From assembly GCA_016191785.1 (NCBI GenBank), contig JACPVJ010000189.1, forward strand, positions 1 to 40,280: a DNA stretch of 40,280 nucleotides, in the 5' to 3' direction. The stretch's first letter is position 1; every line of letters starts with the position of its first letter. The notes under the pieces are model-generated. The model was not told where the DNA came from. It did no database searches and was given only the letters and a program-made list of their open reading frames with translations. This document shows positions 14,638 through 22,786 of the stretch, one piece after another. Both the position numbers and the translations under genes were made by a program. This DNA is from Myxococcales bacterium. GTDB taxonomy: Bacteria; Myxococcota_A; Polyangia; Polyangiales; Polyangiaceae.

Positions 14638-15629
14638 TCATCTCGCGCGCACCGGTCCGCTTTTCGCTCGGTGGCGGCGGCACCGACCTGCCCAGCTACT
14701 ACCAGCGCTTCGGCGGGTTCGTGGTCAGCGCCGCCATCGACTCGTACGTCTACATCACCGCCAACAAGCGGTTCTACGACGACATTCGTCTGGCTTATTC
14801 GCAGACCGAGATCGTACCCAACGTCGAGTCGATACAGCACCGCATCTTCCGCGAGGCGCTGCGCATGACGGGCGTCGCGCGGGCCATCGAGCTGACCAGC
14901 GTGGCCGACGTGCCCGCCAACAGCGGGCTCGGCTCGTCGTCGAGCTTCACCGTGGCGCTGCTCAACGCGCTGCACGCCTACAAGCGCGAGTTCGTCTCGT
15001 CGCGGCAGCTGGCGGAAGAGGCGTGCGAGCTCGAGATGGTGCGGCTGGGCGAGCCGATCGGCAAGCAGGACCAGTTCATCGCGGCCTTCGGCAACGTGAC
15101 GGCCATGACGCTGGAGACCGACGGCACGGTGCACGTGGAGCCGGTGCCGGTCCGCGACGAAGTGCTCGACGAGCTGACCAACAACCTGGTGATCATGTGG
15201 TCCGGTGTGGAGCGCTCGGCCAGCGCCGTGCTGGCCGAACAGGGCGCCCGGGTCGAGAAGAAGGACGGCGCGACGGTCGAGGGCATGCACCGCATCAAGG
15301 CCCTTGGGCACGAAGTCTACGACCTCTTGGTGAAGGGCGACACCGATCGCTATGGCGAGCTTCTCCACGAGCACTGGACGAACAAACGCAAGCTCTCGAG
15401 CAAGATGACCGACGACCGCATCGACGAGCACTACGACGCGGCGCGGAAGGCGGGCGCCATCGGTGGCAAGCTGATGGGCGCCGGCGGCGGCGGCTTCTTC
15501 ATGTTCTACGCTCGCCCGGCGGACAAGCGCCGGGTGTACGAAACCATGGTCCAACGCGGCCTCCGGCCGCTTCGCTTCAGGTTCGATCTAGATGGCGCTC
15601 GCATCGTGGCAAACATGCACCGCTCGTGA
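14634..15629 (+). CDS. hddA: GHMP-family kinase, D-glycero-D-manno-heptose 7-phosphate kinase-like
   Basis: This encodes 331 residues from a GTG start coupled to the preceding gene. It begins RAPVRFSLGGGGTDLP, typical of the HddA/FKP-type GHMP kinases. The ATP-binding loop VPANSGLGSSSSF is at 93-105, and the C-terminal GHMP motif KLMGAGGGGFFMFY is at about 281-294. HddA phosphorylates the anomeric position of heptose 7-phosphate in GDP-heptose synthesis. Together with the isomerase, guanylyltransferase and epimerase in this window, a nearly complete pathway is present; a dedicated phosphatase (GmhB) is not seen. It overlaps the next gene by 38 bases. Confidence 0.87.
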   Translation: MIISRAPVRFSLGGGGTDLPSYYQRFGGFVVSAAIDSYVYITANKRFYDDIRLAYSQTEIVPNVESIQHRIFREALRMTGVARAIELTSVADVPANSGLGSSSSFTVALLNALHAYKREFVSSRQLAEEACELEMVRLGEPIGKQDQFIAAFGNVTAMTLETDGTVHVEPVPVRDEVLDELTNNLVIMWSGVERSASAVLAEQGARVEKKDGATVEGMHRIKALGHEVYDLLVKGDTDRYGELLHEHWTNKRKLSSKMTDDRIDEHYDAARKAGAIGGKLMGAGGGGFFMFYARPADKRRVYETMVQRGLRPLRFRFDLDGARIVANMHRS

Positions 15630-16245
15630 GTGGGTGGCGCTGGGCCTGCTGATGGCCACCGCCAGCTGCAGCTCGCAATATCGACCACACACCGGGCCTC
15701 GGCTCTCGGTGCTGATGGATGAAGGCGGCGTGGCCTACGAGCGCGACGGGCGGCGGTTCAAGCACGGCTTCGCGGGCGGGGGCTTGGTCGAGGCGGTCGA
15801 GGACGACCCCGAGGCCAAGCAGGCAGCCGAGCGCTACCAGTCGCGGATGACCAGCGGGCTCATCTTGTATCTGGTGGGCACCGGCTGTCTGGTCACGGGC
15901 ACGGTGGTCGGCCTCAGCACCATCGACCAGCGCGACGACCACAGCGACAAAGACGCGGTGGCCGCGGGCGGGCTCCTGTGCGGCGTGGCGGGCTTGATCG
16001 CGGGCGCCTCGCTCCTGGCATCGGGCATGCCGTACCAGTGGGACGCGATCAACATCTACAACGACAACCTCGAGAAGCGACGCGCCATCTTCCCCCTTCC
16101 GGGTCCTCCGGGCTTCGTGCCCTACGCGCCGATCCCCGCGCCCGTCCCTACGCCCGCACCGGCGCCCGTGCCGCCACCCCCTCCTGCGCCTCCGCCGCTG
16201 ACCCCGGGCACCACCGACGCGGGCGCGGCGGACGCCGGCGGTTAG
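15592..16245 (+). CDS. Putative lipoprotein with proline-rich tail
   Basis: This encodes 217 residues. A hydrophobic segment ends in ATASC (Cys26), a reasonable lipobox. The start at 15592 lies inside the kinase gene (38-base overlap); a later start would leave no n-region. The mature part is charged, with a central pair of hydrophobic segments (about 85-105 and 120-140) that could be membrane spans, and a Pro/Ala-rich tail with runs such as PAPVPTPAPAPVPPPPP that may cross peptidoglycan. The function is unknown. It continues the same transcription unit. Confidence 0.7.
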   Translation: MALASWQTCTAREWVALGLLMATASCSSQYRPHTGPRLSVLMDEGGVAYERDGRRFKHGFAGGGLVEAVEDDPEAKQAAERYQSRMTSGLILYLVGTGCLVTGTVVGLSTIDQRDDHSDKDAVAAGGLLCGVAGLIAGASLLASGMPYQWDAINIYNDNLEKRRAIFPLPGPPGFVPYAPIPAPVPTPAPAPVPPPPPAPPPLTPGTTDAGAADAGG

Positions 16246-16248
16246 ACC

Positions 16249-17175
16249 ATGGCCGGGCTCGCGCGGCGGCTCGGCGAACCCCTCTGGCTCGGGCTCGCTC
16301 TCGAGCGAGCGCGCGCGTTCGACGGTCCGCACGCTTCGCGGGCGCGTTCGCTGGCCGCGGCGGCCCGGCGCCGCGCCGCCGCCGCGCGGTCGCTCACGAG
16401 CGACGAGCAAGACGTGGCAGCGTTGCGCCTCTGTCACGAGGCCGCGGCGCTGGCCCTGGCCGCGCTGGCCGCGACCCGAGGCGAGCTCGACGACCCCTTG
16501 CCCAAGGCGAGCGCGCTGTGGGCCGCCGTCGCCGCCGACCTGCCGGGTCGTCCGCCAGGCTTCGACGCCGCGCAGGCGCTGCTCGCGACCGACGACCTGC
16601 TCGCCTTCGACGCACTGCCGGATCCGCGTCGAGCGCGCCTCACCATCGCGCCCACCCTGGGCTGGCTCTTGGCGCTGGCCGAGCCGCGCACGCGTCGCCA
16701 GCTCGTGCTCGCACGCGTCGCGCGGTTGCTCGGGTTCGTTGCGACGGTGGCCGGGCTTTCGTGGCTGGCCCTGTGGCTGCTGGTGTTTCCCGCCAACGAG
16801 GCGCGCTACAAGCCGGCGGTGCTGAGCAGCCTGGCTCGGGGCTCCGCGCCCACCGAGGCGCTCACCGACGGCGCCCGCGAGCGAGCCTGCAGCACCGATC
16901 GTCAGCAGCAGCCCTGGGCTCGGGTCGACCTCTTGAACCACGTCGCCATCGACAGCGTGCGAGTCCACGTGCGATCCGACACGTCGCTGCCGCTGGTGCT
17001 CGAGGTGAGCGACGACGATCGCCGGTTCCGCGAGGTGAGCGTCCGGCACGAGCCGATCCCCACCGAAAGGTGGCGGGTCGCCCTGGGCAAGCAGCGGGCG
17101 CGCTTCGTGCGCGTGCGCCATCCGGGCGAGGGCGCGCTGTCGCTGAGCGAGCTCGAGGTCTGGGGCTGGCGCTGA
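16249..17175 (+). CDS. Single-span membrane protein with C-terminal discoidin-like domain
   Basis: This encodes 308 residues. The first about 150 are Ala/Arg/Leu-rich helices, with no catalytic motif. One membrane segment (about 160-180, FVATVAGLSWLALWLLVF) leads to an outward C-terminal domain. That domain (about 215-308) carries the hallmarks of F5/8 type C (discoidin) folds: PWARVDLLNHVAIDSVRVH, LEVSDDDRRFREV, RFVRVRHPG and a final LSELEVWG. Such domains bind carbohydrates or other surface ligands. It starts three bases after the previous gene and probably belongs to the same operon. Confidence 0.78.
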   Translation: MAGLARRLGEPLWLGLALERARAFDGPHASRARSLAAAARRRAAAARSLTSDEQDVAALRLCHEAAALALAALAATRGELDDPLPKASALWAAVAADLPGRPPGFDAAQALLATDDLLAFDALPDPRRARLTIAPTLGWLLALAEPRTRRQLVLARVARLLGFVATVAGLSWLALWLLVFPANEARYKPAVLSSLARGSAPTEALTDGARERACSTDRQQQPWARVDLLNHVAIDSVRVHVRSDTSLPLVLEVSDDDRRFREVSVRHEPIPTERWRVALGKQRARFVRVRHPGEGALSLSELEVWGWR

Positions 17176-17196
17176 CGGGCGCCTCCGCGGCTCGCC

Positions 17197-17757
17197 TCAG
17201 GGCTCGCCACCGAAGTAGAGCCTCAGCCGGTCGGAGAGGCCCAGGCGGTCGGTGTGGTGGTGAACATAGGCCCAGTCGAGGTGTCCGGCGAACGCGTCCT
17301 TGATTGCCAGGATGTCGTCGATGTCCTGGGGACGCTCGGCTTCGAGCTTCATGACCAGCAGGTCTTCGACGCTCGCCACGGGCAACGACGCGCCTCCGAT
17401 GGCGACGGGTGTGGCACGAGCGACCACCGACTCGAGGAAGACACTGTCCACGAACATCAGGTCCAAGTCGAATCCGCCGTCCCCCGCCGCCTGGAGTCTG
17501 GCAAGGCCGCCTGCGACCAGGCCCTCGAGCTCTCGCGGATCGTGGGCCCAGCCGTAGCGCTCCGCGAGGGCCAGGAGCGCGTCGACGTCGCCGGGCTGGA
17601 CGCTGATCACGAGGTCGATGTCCGTTGTCAGCCTCGGACGCACACGCATCACGATGCCCAGCCCTCCCACTACCGCCGCGGGCCCTCCCCACTCGGAGAG
17701 CAGGCGGGACAGACGCCCGACCGCCTCCAGCATGGTGCCACGCTCACTCTCGACCAT
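17197..17757 (-). CDS. AbiEii/DUF6036-like nucleotidyltransferase
   Basis: This encodes 186 residues of the DNA polymerase beta-type nucleotidyltransferase fold. GG at 31-32 is followed by Asp46-x-Asp48 in TTDIDLV, and a later acidic pair lies in FDLDLMF (Asp97/Asp99), so a metal-binding triad is present. VEDLLVMKLEAERPQDIDDI (about 130-150) is typical of AbiEii and related proteins, where the Lys and Asp residues contribute to nucleotide transfer. Such proteins often act as toxins on tRNA or as regulators. It overlaps the upstream small gene by 14 bases, suggesting a two-gene toxin-antitoxin-like module. Confidence 0.8.
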   Translation of the reverse strand: MVESERGTMLEAVGRLSRLLSEWGGPAAVVGGLGIVMRVRPRLTTDIDLVISVQPGDVDALLALAERYGWAHDPRELEGLVAGGLARLQAAGDGGFDLDLMFVDSVFLESVVARATPVAIGGASLPVASVEDLLVMKLEAERPQDIDDILAIKDAFAGHLDWAYVHHHTDRLGLSDRLRLYFGGEP

Positions 17758-17986
17758 CGGCCTCTCGGAAGCGCCGCTTCATTCGTCGGAGCACATCCAG
17801 CGGCTCGTCGGAATCCGCGCGCCCGGGCGCGCGATTCTCGACCGCGCGAACCAGCTCGACGAGGTCATCGAGTCTTGCGAGCCGCGCAGCGGGCGTGAGC
17901 TGGCTGGCCTCGCAGTTCTGACGCCGGCGCATCTCGCCGAGCAGTCTCCGCCGGACCGCGGGATCGACCTCCGGCCAGCGGTGCAT
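17744..17986 (-). CDS. Small basic protein paired with the nucleotidyltransferase
   Basis: This encodes 80 residues, rich in Arg, Glu and Leu, probably all-helical (MHRWPEVDPAVRRRLLGEM, then LTPAARLARLDDLVELVRAVE). It has no signal peptide. It lies immediately upstream of the nucleotidyltransferase and overlaps it by 14 bases, the usual position of an antitoxin or partner. It has no recognised DNA-binding motif. Small proteins of this type next to nucleotidyltransferases are common in Myxococcota, but their role is not established as far as I know. Confidence 0.72.
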   Translation of the reverse strand: MHRWPEVDPAVRRRLLGEMRRRQNCEASQLTPAARLARLDDLVELVRAVENRAPGRADSDEPLDVLRRMKRRFREADGRE

Positions 17987-18087
17987 TCGCTGAGGCTAGC
18001 ACGCGTCGCGGCGAAGGCGGGGCCGAACCCGTGCGCTATGCTCGCCGAATGCGGCTTCGCGTGGAGTGGCATCACCTCTGGAGACCT

Positions 18088-19131
18088 TCAGAGGTCCTGG
18101 AGCCGCACGCAACGCAGCCCGAGGTCCGATTCGTAGTGGATCTTCAGCTGCGAGCCGCTCACCGTCAGCGGTTTCACCCGCGGCAACACTCCGGGGGTCA
18201 TGTCGCCGGCCGCGATGGCTCCGCTTTTGTCGCGCGCCCAGACGTGGAGGTTGAAGTAGGTGTTCCCGTTGCCGAGCGTCGCCAGCTTGTTCTGGATCAC
18301 GGTGTAGTCGGCTTCGGTGATCTCGTTCAGCATCTGCTCGGTCGGCACGTGCCAGCCCGCGCCGTAGACCAGCGTGCAAATCTCCACGTCTTGGATCAGC
18401 TGTGGGATCCAGTAGGGCTTGCCGCCGTACTGGGTGTACGCGCAATCGGCGATGGCGCTGTAGTTGGTGGCGAGCTGTGCCGGCGAGAGGGGCTCGGTCG
18501 TCTTGATTTGCGGGAAGTTGGCGGGGCACGTCCCGAGCAAAAAGCAGAACGTGAGCGAGCTGTCCTTCGCCAGCTGCTGTTGGCCGCTCAGGGTCGTGGG
18601 GTAGTTCGGGCCCTCACCCGGGTACAGCTTGAAGACGCTCGGGTGGATCGGCGCCGAGACCGAGAGGCGCTGCTGCTGCGACGGGCTGCCCGGCTTCGGG
18701 TGCACGAGGCTCACGGACCCGCTGTACTGCAGCCCCTGACCGGTGACCGACGCTGGGTTCCCGCACGGCTCGGAGAAGACGACCCCGGAGTCGCCGGGTG
18801 CGTCGCTGGCGGCATCCCCGCTGCTGCCGCCTGCGCCGCCGCTGCTGCCACCTGCGCCCCCGCCGCTGCCGGCACCGCCGCCGCTGCCACCCGCGCCGCC
18901 GCCGCCGCCCGCGGAGCCGCAGTCGCACGCGGCCCAGGCTCCGATCGGGTGGCAGATCTGGCCGCCCTGGCAGCCGTTCGGTCCCGTGCAGACGCGCGTG
19001 TCGCCGGGCGTGCACCCGCCCGGCGCTCCCCCGCCGGCGGCGTCGCCGCCTTCCGTGTCCCCCGAGCAACCGCTCGCCAGTCCGATCGCACCCCACGCGG
19101 CGAGCACGAGCGCCGCTCCCCACTTGCCCAT
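18088..19131 (-). CDS. Lipoprotein with Cys-rich module and Gly-rich linker
   Basis: This encodes 347 residues from the ATG at 19131, chosen because it directly precedes the signal segment (12 residues earlier is another ATG). The lipobox IGLASGC has Cys22. A Cys-rich module CTPGDTRVCTGPNGCQGG...CDCG (about 40-75) is followed by a Gly/Ser linker (about 75-115). The C-terminal globular part (about 120-347) contains CYS pairs and a GAGWHVPTEQMLNEI motif, a pattern seen in DUF1566-like or FGE-related surface modules of delta-proteobacteria. A surface location is likely; the function is unknown. Confidence 0.82.
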   Translation of the reverse strand: MGKWGAALVLAAWGAIGLASGCSGDTEGGDAAGGGAPGGCTPGDTRVCTGPNGCQGGQICHPIGAWAACDCGSAGGGGGAGGSGGGAGSGGGAGGSSGGAGGSSGDAASDAPGDSGVVFSEPCGNPASVTGQGLQYSGSVSLVHPKPGSPSQQQRLSVSAPIHPSVFKLYPGEGPNYPTTLSGQQQLAKDSSLTFCFLLGTCPANFPQIKTTEPLSPAQLATNYSAIADCAYTQYGGKPYWIPQLIQDVEICTLVYGAGWHVPTEQMLNEITEADYTVIQNKLATLGNGNTYFNLHVWARDKSGAIAAGDMTPGVLPRVKPLTVSGSQLKIHYESDLGLRCVRLQDL

Positions 19132-19182
19132 GTCGAGAAGGCTAGGGCGATCTCGCGACGCCCTCAAGGGCGATGCGCGAAG

Positions 19183-19481
19183 TCAGGGTGTGGGATGGAA
19201 ATAGACCGTGGCGGCGGTGGCGGCACGCATGTGTAGTTTCACCTTCCCGAAGACGTCTCCGGTCGCGGTGCGGCGCGCCGTGATCCCCAGGCTGCCGGGC
19301 GCGACGTTGAAGACATAGGCGATCCCGCTGGCGTCGGTCTGCTTTGCGGTGGTGGAGATCGCCTTCCCCTGCAGATAGGCCAGGGTCCCCTCGGCCCCGG
19401 CGTCGAGCTCGAGGCTGACCCCGGCCGCCAGCTTGCCGTCGCAACCGTACGTCCACGCGATAGCGTGCCGATCAGGGGCCG
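19183..19481 (-). pseudogene. 5'-truncated lipoprotein remnant with carboxypeptidase-regulatory-like domain
   Basis: A minus-strand frame without any start codon ends in TGA at 19183-19185. It reads AWTYGCDGKLAAGVSLELDA, then QTDASGIAYVFNVAPGSLGI, ending TVYFHPTP, with consistent third-position GC. This is the typical C-terminal half of myxobacterial lipoproteins with a carboxypeptidase-regulatory-like (Ig-like) repeat. Upstream of about 19481 the frame becomes low-complexity Arg-rich, and no ATG or signal sequence is found before the opposite methyltransferase gene begins at 19566. The 5' half appears to be deleted. Confidence 0.6.
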
Positions 19482-19565
19482 CAAGCCCGGTCGAGGCGCG
19501 GCGAGCGTGGCGACCGCGCGCATCCCGGGGTTGTCTGGCTCCTCGAGGCGACGTAGGGGTCGAGC

Positions 19566-20543
19566 ATGAAGCTCGAGACCGAACGTGACGCCACGGAATG
19601 GGTGTGGGCTGCGAAGGCGCTGGCGGTCGTCAGCGCCTGGAACGCCCTCGGGTTGTTCGCGCGCCTGCGGCAAGGCCCCGCGACTCGCGACGAGCTCGGC
19701 GCCGACCCGCGGGCCATCGCGACCACGCTGCCGGTGCTGAAGTACCTGGGCCTCGTGGCCGGGGACGGCAAGCGCCTGGTGCTCACCGACGCAGGCCGAC
19801 GCCTGGTGGACGAGGGCGGCATGCCCACCGAGCGCAACCTGGAGATGCTGACCGACCTGGGGCGCATGAAGGAGGTGCTCCGAGACGGCGGTCCGGTCAA
19901 GGACGCCCAGGGGAAGTCGAAGGGGACGACGGGCGGCACGCACGCCGCCGATCCCGTGCACACCCAGCGCTTCCTCGACATGCTGTACGGCTCGAGCGGC
20001 GCCGCCGCGCAGAGCAGCCTGGACTGGCTCTCACCGCTCTTGCCGGCGGGCGGTCGCGTGCTCGATCTGGGGGGCGGTCACGGTCGCTACGCCCGCGCGT
20101 TCGCCGACGCTGGCTTCCCCACCACGCTGTTCGACCTGCCCCACGCCGTGGCCTACGCCAAGAATCGACACGGCACCGCGCTCACCTATCAGGAGGGCAA
20201 CTTCCACGAGGTCGAGAGCTTCGGCGGGCCCTATGACCTGATCTTCATGGCCAACGTGGTCCACGGCGAGTCGGCAGCGGACAACGCCGCGCTGGTCGCG
20301 CGCGCCGCGAAGAGCTTGAACCCCGGAGGGTACGTCGCGCTCAAGGACATGTTCCTGGACGAGCACGGCAAGGGACCGGAGAACGCCGTCTTCTTCGGGT
20401 TGACCATGCTCTTCTACACGAACCACGGCTCGAGCCCGACCCTGCGCCAGAGCCGCGAGTGGTTCCACGCCGCCGGCCTCGAAGGGCCCGAGATCACCCT
20501 GCTCGACACGCAACAGCTGATGGTGGGCCGAAAGCCGGGCTAG
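19566..20543 (+). CDS. SAM-dependent O-methyltransferase (Methyltransf_2-like)
   Basis: This encodes 325 residues. The N-terminal part (about 10-85) is a winged-helix dimerisation domain of the plant-type/acetylserotonin O-methyltransferase family: ALGLFARLRQGPATRDELGAD, then TLPVLKYLGLVAGDGKRLVLTDAGR. The catalytic Rossmann domain has motif I VLDLGGGHGRYA at 165-176, an acidic residue in LFDLPHAV, and a MANVVHGE segment that may place the catalytic His (about 227-234). LLPAGGRVLD and LNPGGYVALKD complete the family pattern. It probably methylates a small hydroxylated metabolite. It is solitary; no biosynthetic partner is seen nearby. Confidence 0.87.
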   Translation: MKLETERDATEWVWAAKALAVVSAWNALGLFARLRQGPATRDELGADPRAIATTLPVLKYLGLVAGDGKRLVLTDAGRRLVDEGGMPTERNLEMLTDLGRMKEVLRDGGPVKDAQGKSKGTTGGTHAADPVHTQRFLDMLYGSSGAAAQSSLDWLSPLLPAGGRVLDLGGGHGRYARAFADAGFPTTLFDLPHAVAYAKNRHGTALTYQEGNFHEVESFGGPYDLIFMANVVHGESAADNAALVARAAKSLNPGGYVALKDMFLDEHGKGPENAVFFGLTMLFYTNHGSSPTLRQSREWFHAAGLEGPEITLLDTQQLMVGRKPG

Positions 20544-20614
20544 CCCCCACCGAAGAGCGCGTCGGTGTCGGCGGACTGAGAGCCGCGCGATCGTCGCGTG
20601 CTACTCTGCTTCGA

Positions 20615-21985
20615 ATGGCGCGTCTCCATTCGAGCTTCGGCGTGACGGTCGCGGTGGTCTGTCTGGCGGCGGGGCGCGCAGGGGCGGCCCCGGTGTGCGG
20701 GTCGGTGGCGGAGTTCAACGGCTACATGAGCGACCACGCCGCCACCTCCGACGACGTCACGCTCACGTTCGACGTGGTCGGGGTGAACCCCGCCGACTTC
20801 CACAACGGCAAGGGCGCGCTGGCCCAGATGCGCAACACCACCTGCAACGGCGGCGCGCAGGACGCGGTGATCAAGGTCTATGGGACCTCCGACCCGCTCA
20901 ACACCGCGCACCCGCCGGGCACGCTCAAGATGGAGTACGGCAACCAGTGCTGCGCCGCCGGCACTTGCAGCGAGCTCTGGGCCGAACCCAACGCCTCGGC
21001 GGTCGTGTTCGCGAACGGCAGCGAGCAGTGCAAGGTGACCATGTGGGTCAAGCCGGCCTCCGTCGGCTACAAGCTCGAGTGCGGCTCGAGCACGTTCGAC
21101 GGCCTCGGCGGCAACCCCGAAAAGAACGTGGTCAATCAGGTCGCGGTGCTCGAGTACCTGCTGACCGGCGGAGGCAGCACCTGGGAGATCTCGAACGCCA
21201 AGGCGAGCAACGTTCAGGTTTGTTACACCGTCACCGGCACGCCGGCGCAGACCCTGACCGTGCCCGTGCTCGAGGACGTGACCGTGGGGCCGAGCTACCC
21301 CACCACGGTGTTCCCGGACGTCGGCGACCTGGCGGTCGAAGCGGCGGACAACCAGGCGTACCTCAAGTTCGTCGTACCGCCGAGCGTCGGCAAGGTCACC
21401 CAGGCGCGCTTGGTCATGCACACGCGCACCGAGGCGTCGTCCAACGGCTCGGGCGGTGAGGTGTACCCCGTCGCGAACCACCAGTGGTCGGAGTCGACGC
21501 TCACCTGGAACGCCCGGCCGACCCCAGGGGCGACCTCGCTCGGGCGGATCGGACCTGCAGCGATCGACGAGAGCGTGTCCCTCGATCTGGGCAGCGCGAT
21601 CACCGGACCAGGGACCTACAGCTTCGCGGTGGTGTCACCGGCCACCGACACCAACGGGACGCACTTCTTCTCGAAGGAAGGCTCGGCCACGGCAGGGCCG
21701 CGACTGCTGCTCACCTATCAGGGCGGGGGCGCGAGCGGCGGCGGCGGCGCGAGCGGCGGCGGCAGCGGTGGCCAGAGCGGCAGCGGCGGCTGGGGCGCCA
21801 CGACCAGCGGCGGGGCCGCAGGCGCGGGCGTCGATCCGGGGGTCGAGAACGAGCCCAGCTCGGACTCGGGCTGCGCGCTCGGCGCTCGCGCGCGGGGCTT
21901 CAGCTGGTGGCTCGCTGCCGTCGCGCTGCTCGGGCTCCGTCGGCGCCGGGCCGTTCGGGCGGTGATCACTCCGGCAGGCGAGTGA
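20615..21985 (+). CDS. Secreted DNRLRE-domain protein with MYXO-CTERM-like tail
   Basis: This encodes 456 residues from the ATG at 20615, which directly precedes a signal peptide (about 1-24, cut near AGA-AP). The N-terminal mature part contains six or more Cys. A DNRLRE/CBM96-like beta-sandwich (about 212-368) shows VTVGPSYPTTVFP, AYLKFVVP, ARLVMHT, WSESTLTWNARP and FSKEGSATAGPRLLLTY. A Gly/Ser linker follows. The tail has SGCALG (Cys at about 420), a hydrophobic stretch and RRRR, as in MYXO-CTERM sorting signals, so surface anchoring by a myxosortase-type system is likely. It overlaps the opposite lipoprotein gene by 20 bases at the 3' end. Confidence 0.85.
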   Translation: MARLHSSFGVTVAVVCLAAGRAGAAPVCGSVAEFNGYMSDHAATSDDVTLTFDVVGVNPADFHNGKGALAQMRNTTCNGGAQDAVIKVYGTSDPLNTAHPPGTLKMEYGNQCCAAGTCSELWAEPNASAVVFANGSEQCKVTMWVKPASVGYKLECGSSTFDGLGGNPEKNVVNQVAVLEYLLTGGGSTWEISNAKASNVQVCYTVTGTPAQTLTVPVLEDVTVGPSYPTTVFPDVGDLAVEAADNQAYLKFVVPPSVGKVTQARLVMHTRTEASSNGSGGEVYPVANHQWSESTLTWNARPTPGATSLGRIGPAAIDESVSLDLGSAITGPGTYSFAVVSPATDTNGTHFFSKEGSATAGPRLLLTYQGGGASGGGGASGGGSGGQSGSGGWGATTSGGAAGAGVDPGVENEPSSDSGCALGARARGFSWWLAAVALLGLRRRRAVRAVITPAGE

Positions 21986-22751
21986 GCCGGATCTCGAACT
22001 TGCCGAGGAAGCCTCCGTAGCTCCCCACTAGCTCGTCGCCGTCTCGCTGGAGATCGAAGTGGTCGGTCGGGTTCGTGCGGGCGCGACACCCGGATGCATC
22101 GCAGCTGCAGACCGGCCACATGCAGAGGCCAACGCGGGCGCACCCGACCGGGTCCCAGTCCCCGCTTTCGGGGCGTTCGAGATAGCAGCCCCCTTCGGCG
22201 GGCAACAGGATCGACCGGTTGGGAATGCAACTGCAAGTGCCGTTGCCGCCGTACGACGTCTGAAGCACGCACCAGCTTTCCCAAAGCTCGTTCGACGAGA
22301 TCGCGAATCGTACGCGCTCGCCATCGACCGTACCGGCGCGCAGCGGATACACGAACCCGTCGTACGGGACGTTGGCGAAGCCGCCGGCGCCCACCGAGTA
22401 CCCGGGCGGATAGGTGCCGTTCGGGTCAGTTGCCGGCGCGGGCGGCGACGCGCCGTCGCCGAACACGACGACGCCGGTGTCGAAACGAACCGTGAGCGCG
22501 CGCGACTCACCGATGGTGGGGTACTCGTCGATCTGCCCGACCCACTTGCCCGCGAGCGAGGGGTCGGCGATCCCGGAGGCGCCGCCGCTGCCACCCGCGG
22601 CCGAGGCGGGCAGCTGAGTGCAGGGCTCGGCCCCCGCGAACTCGGGCGGCGATCCGAACGCGGTCCTGTCCCGCTTCGTGCCGAGTGAGTCCTCGCTGCT
22701 GCACGCGCCAAGGACCAAAGTGAGCCAGACGAACCGGGTCGAGGTCTTCAT
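21966..22751 (-). CDS. Putative lipoprotein, unknown function
   Basis: This encodes 261 residues from the ATG at 22751; 13 codons further upstream another start exists but gives a poor signal sequence. The lipobox LVLGAC has Cys17. A short Gly/Ser linker is followed by a beta-rich domain beginning LAGKWVGQIDEYP, like lipocalin-type or DUF-type lipoprotein domains that end with DELVGSYGGFLGKFEIRLTRL. Eight or more Cys form a cluster around residues 160-225. The last gene of a minus-strand run behind the ECF sigma pair, 35 bases after its neighbour, it may share that regulation. Confidence 0.8.
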   Translation of the reverse strand: MKTSTRFVWLTLVLGACSSEDSLGTKRDRTAFGSPPEFAGAEPCTQLPASAAGGSGGASGIADPSLAGKWVGQIDEYPTIGESRALTVRFDTGVVVFGDGASPPAPATDPNGTYPPGYSVGAGGFANVPYDGFVYPLRAGTVDGERVRFAISSNELWESWCVLQTSYGGNGTCSCIPNRSILLPAEGGCYLERPESGDWDPVGCARVGLCMWPVCSCDASGCRARTNPTDHFDLQRDGDELVGSYGGFLGKFEIRLTRLPE

Positions 22752-22786
22752 TCTGTGAGCTAGATTCCCGGCTCGACGCGCTTTGA

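Noticed and set aside
18031..18087. Possible start of a small plus-strand gene (MRLRVEWHHLW at 18050)
   Set aside because: The frame quickly enters the antisense of the lipoprotein gene at 18088 and has no continuing protein character.
18743..19204. Proline-rich plus-strand open frame
   Set aside because: It is the antisense of a Gly/Ser linker, which always reads as Pro-rich on the other strand. The same applies at 31502-31885 and 34340-35041.
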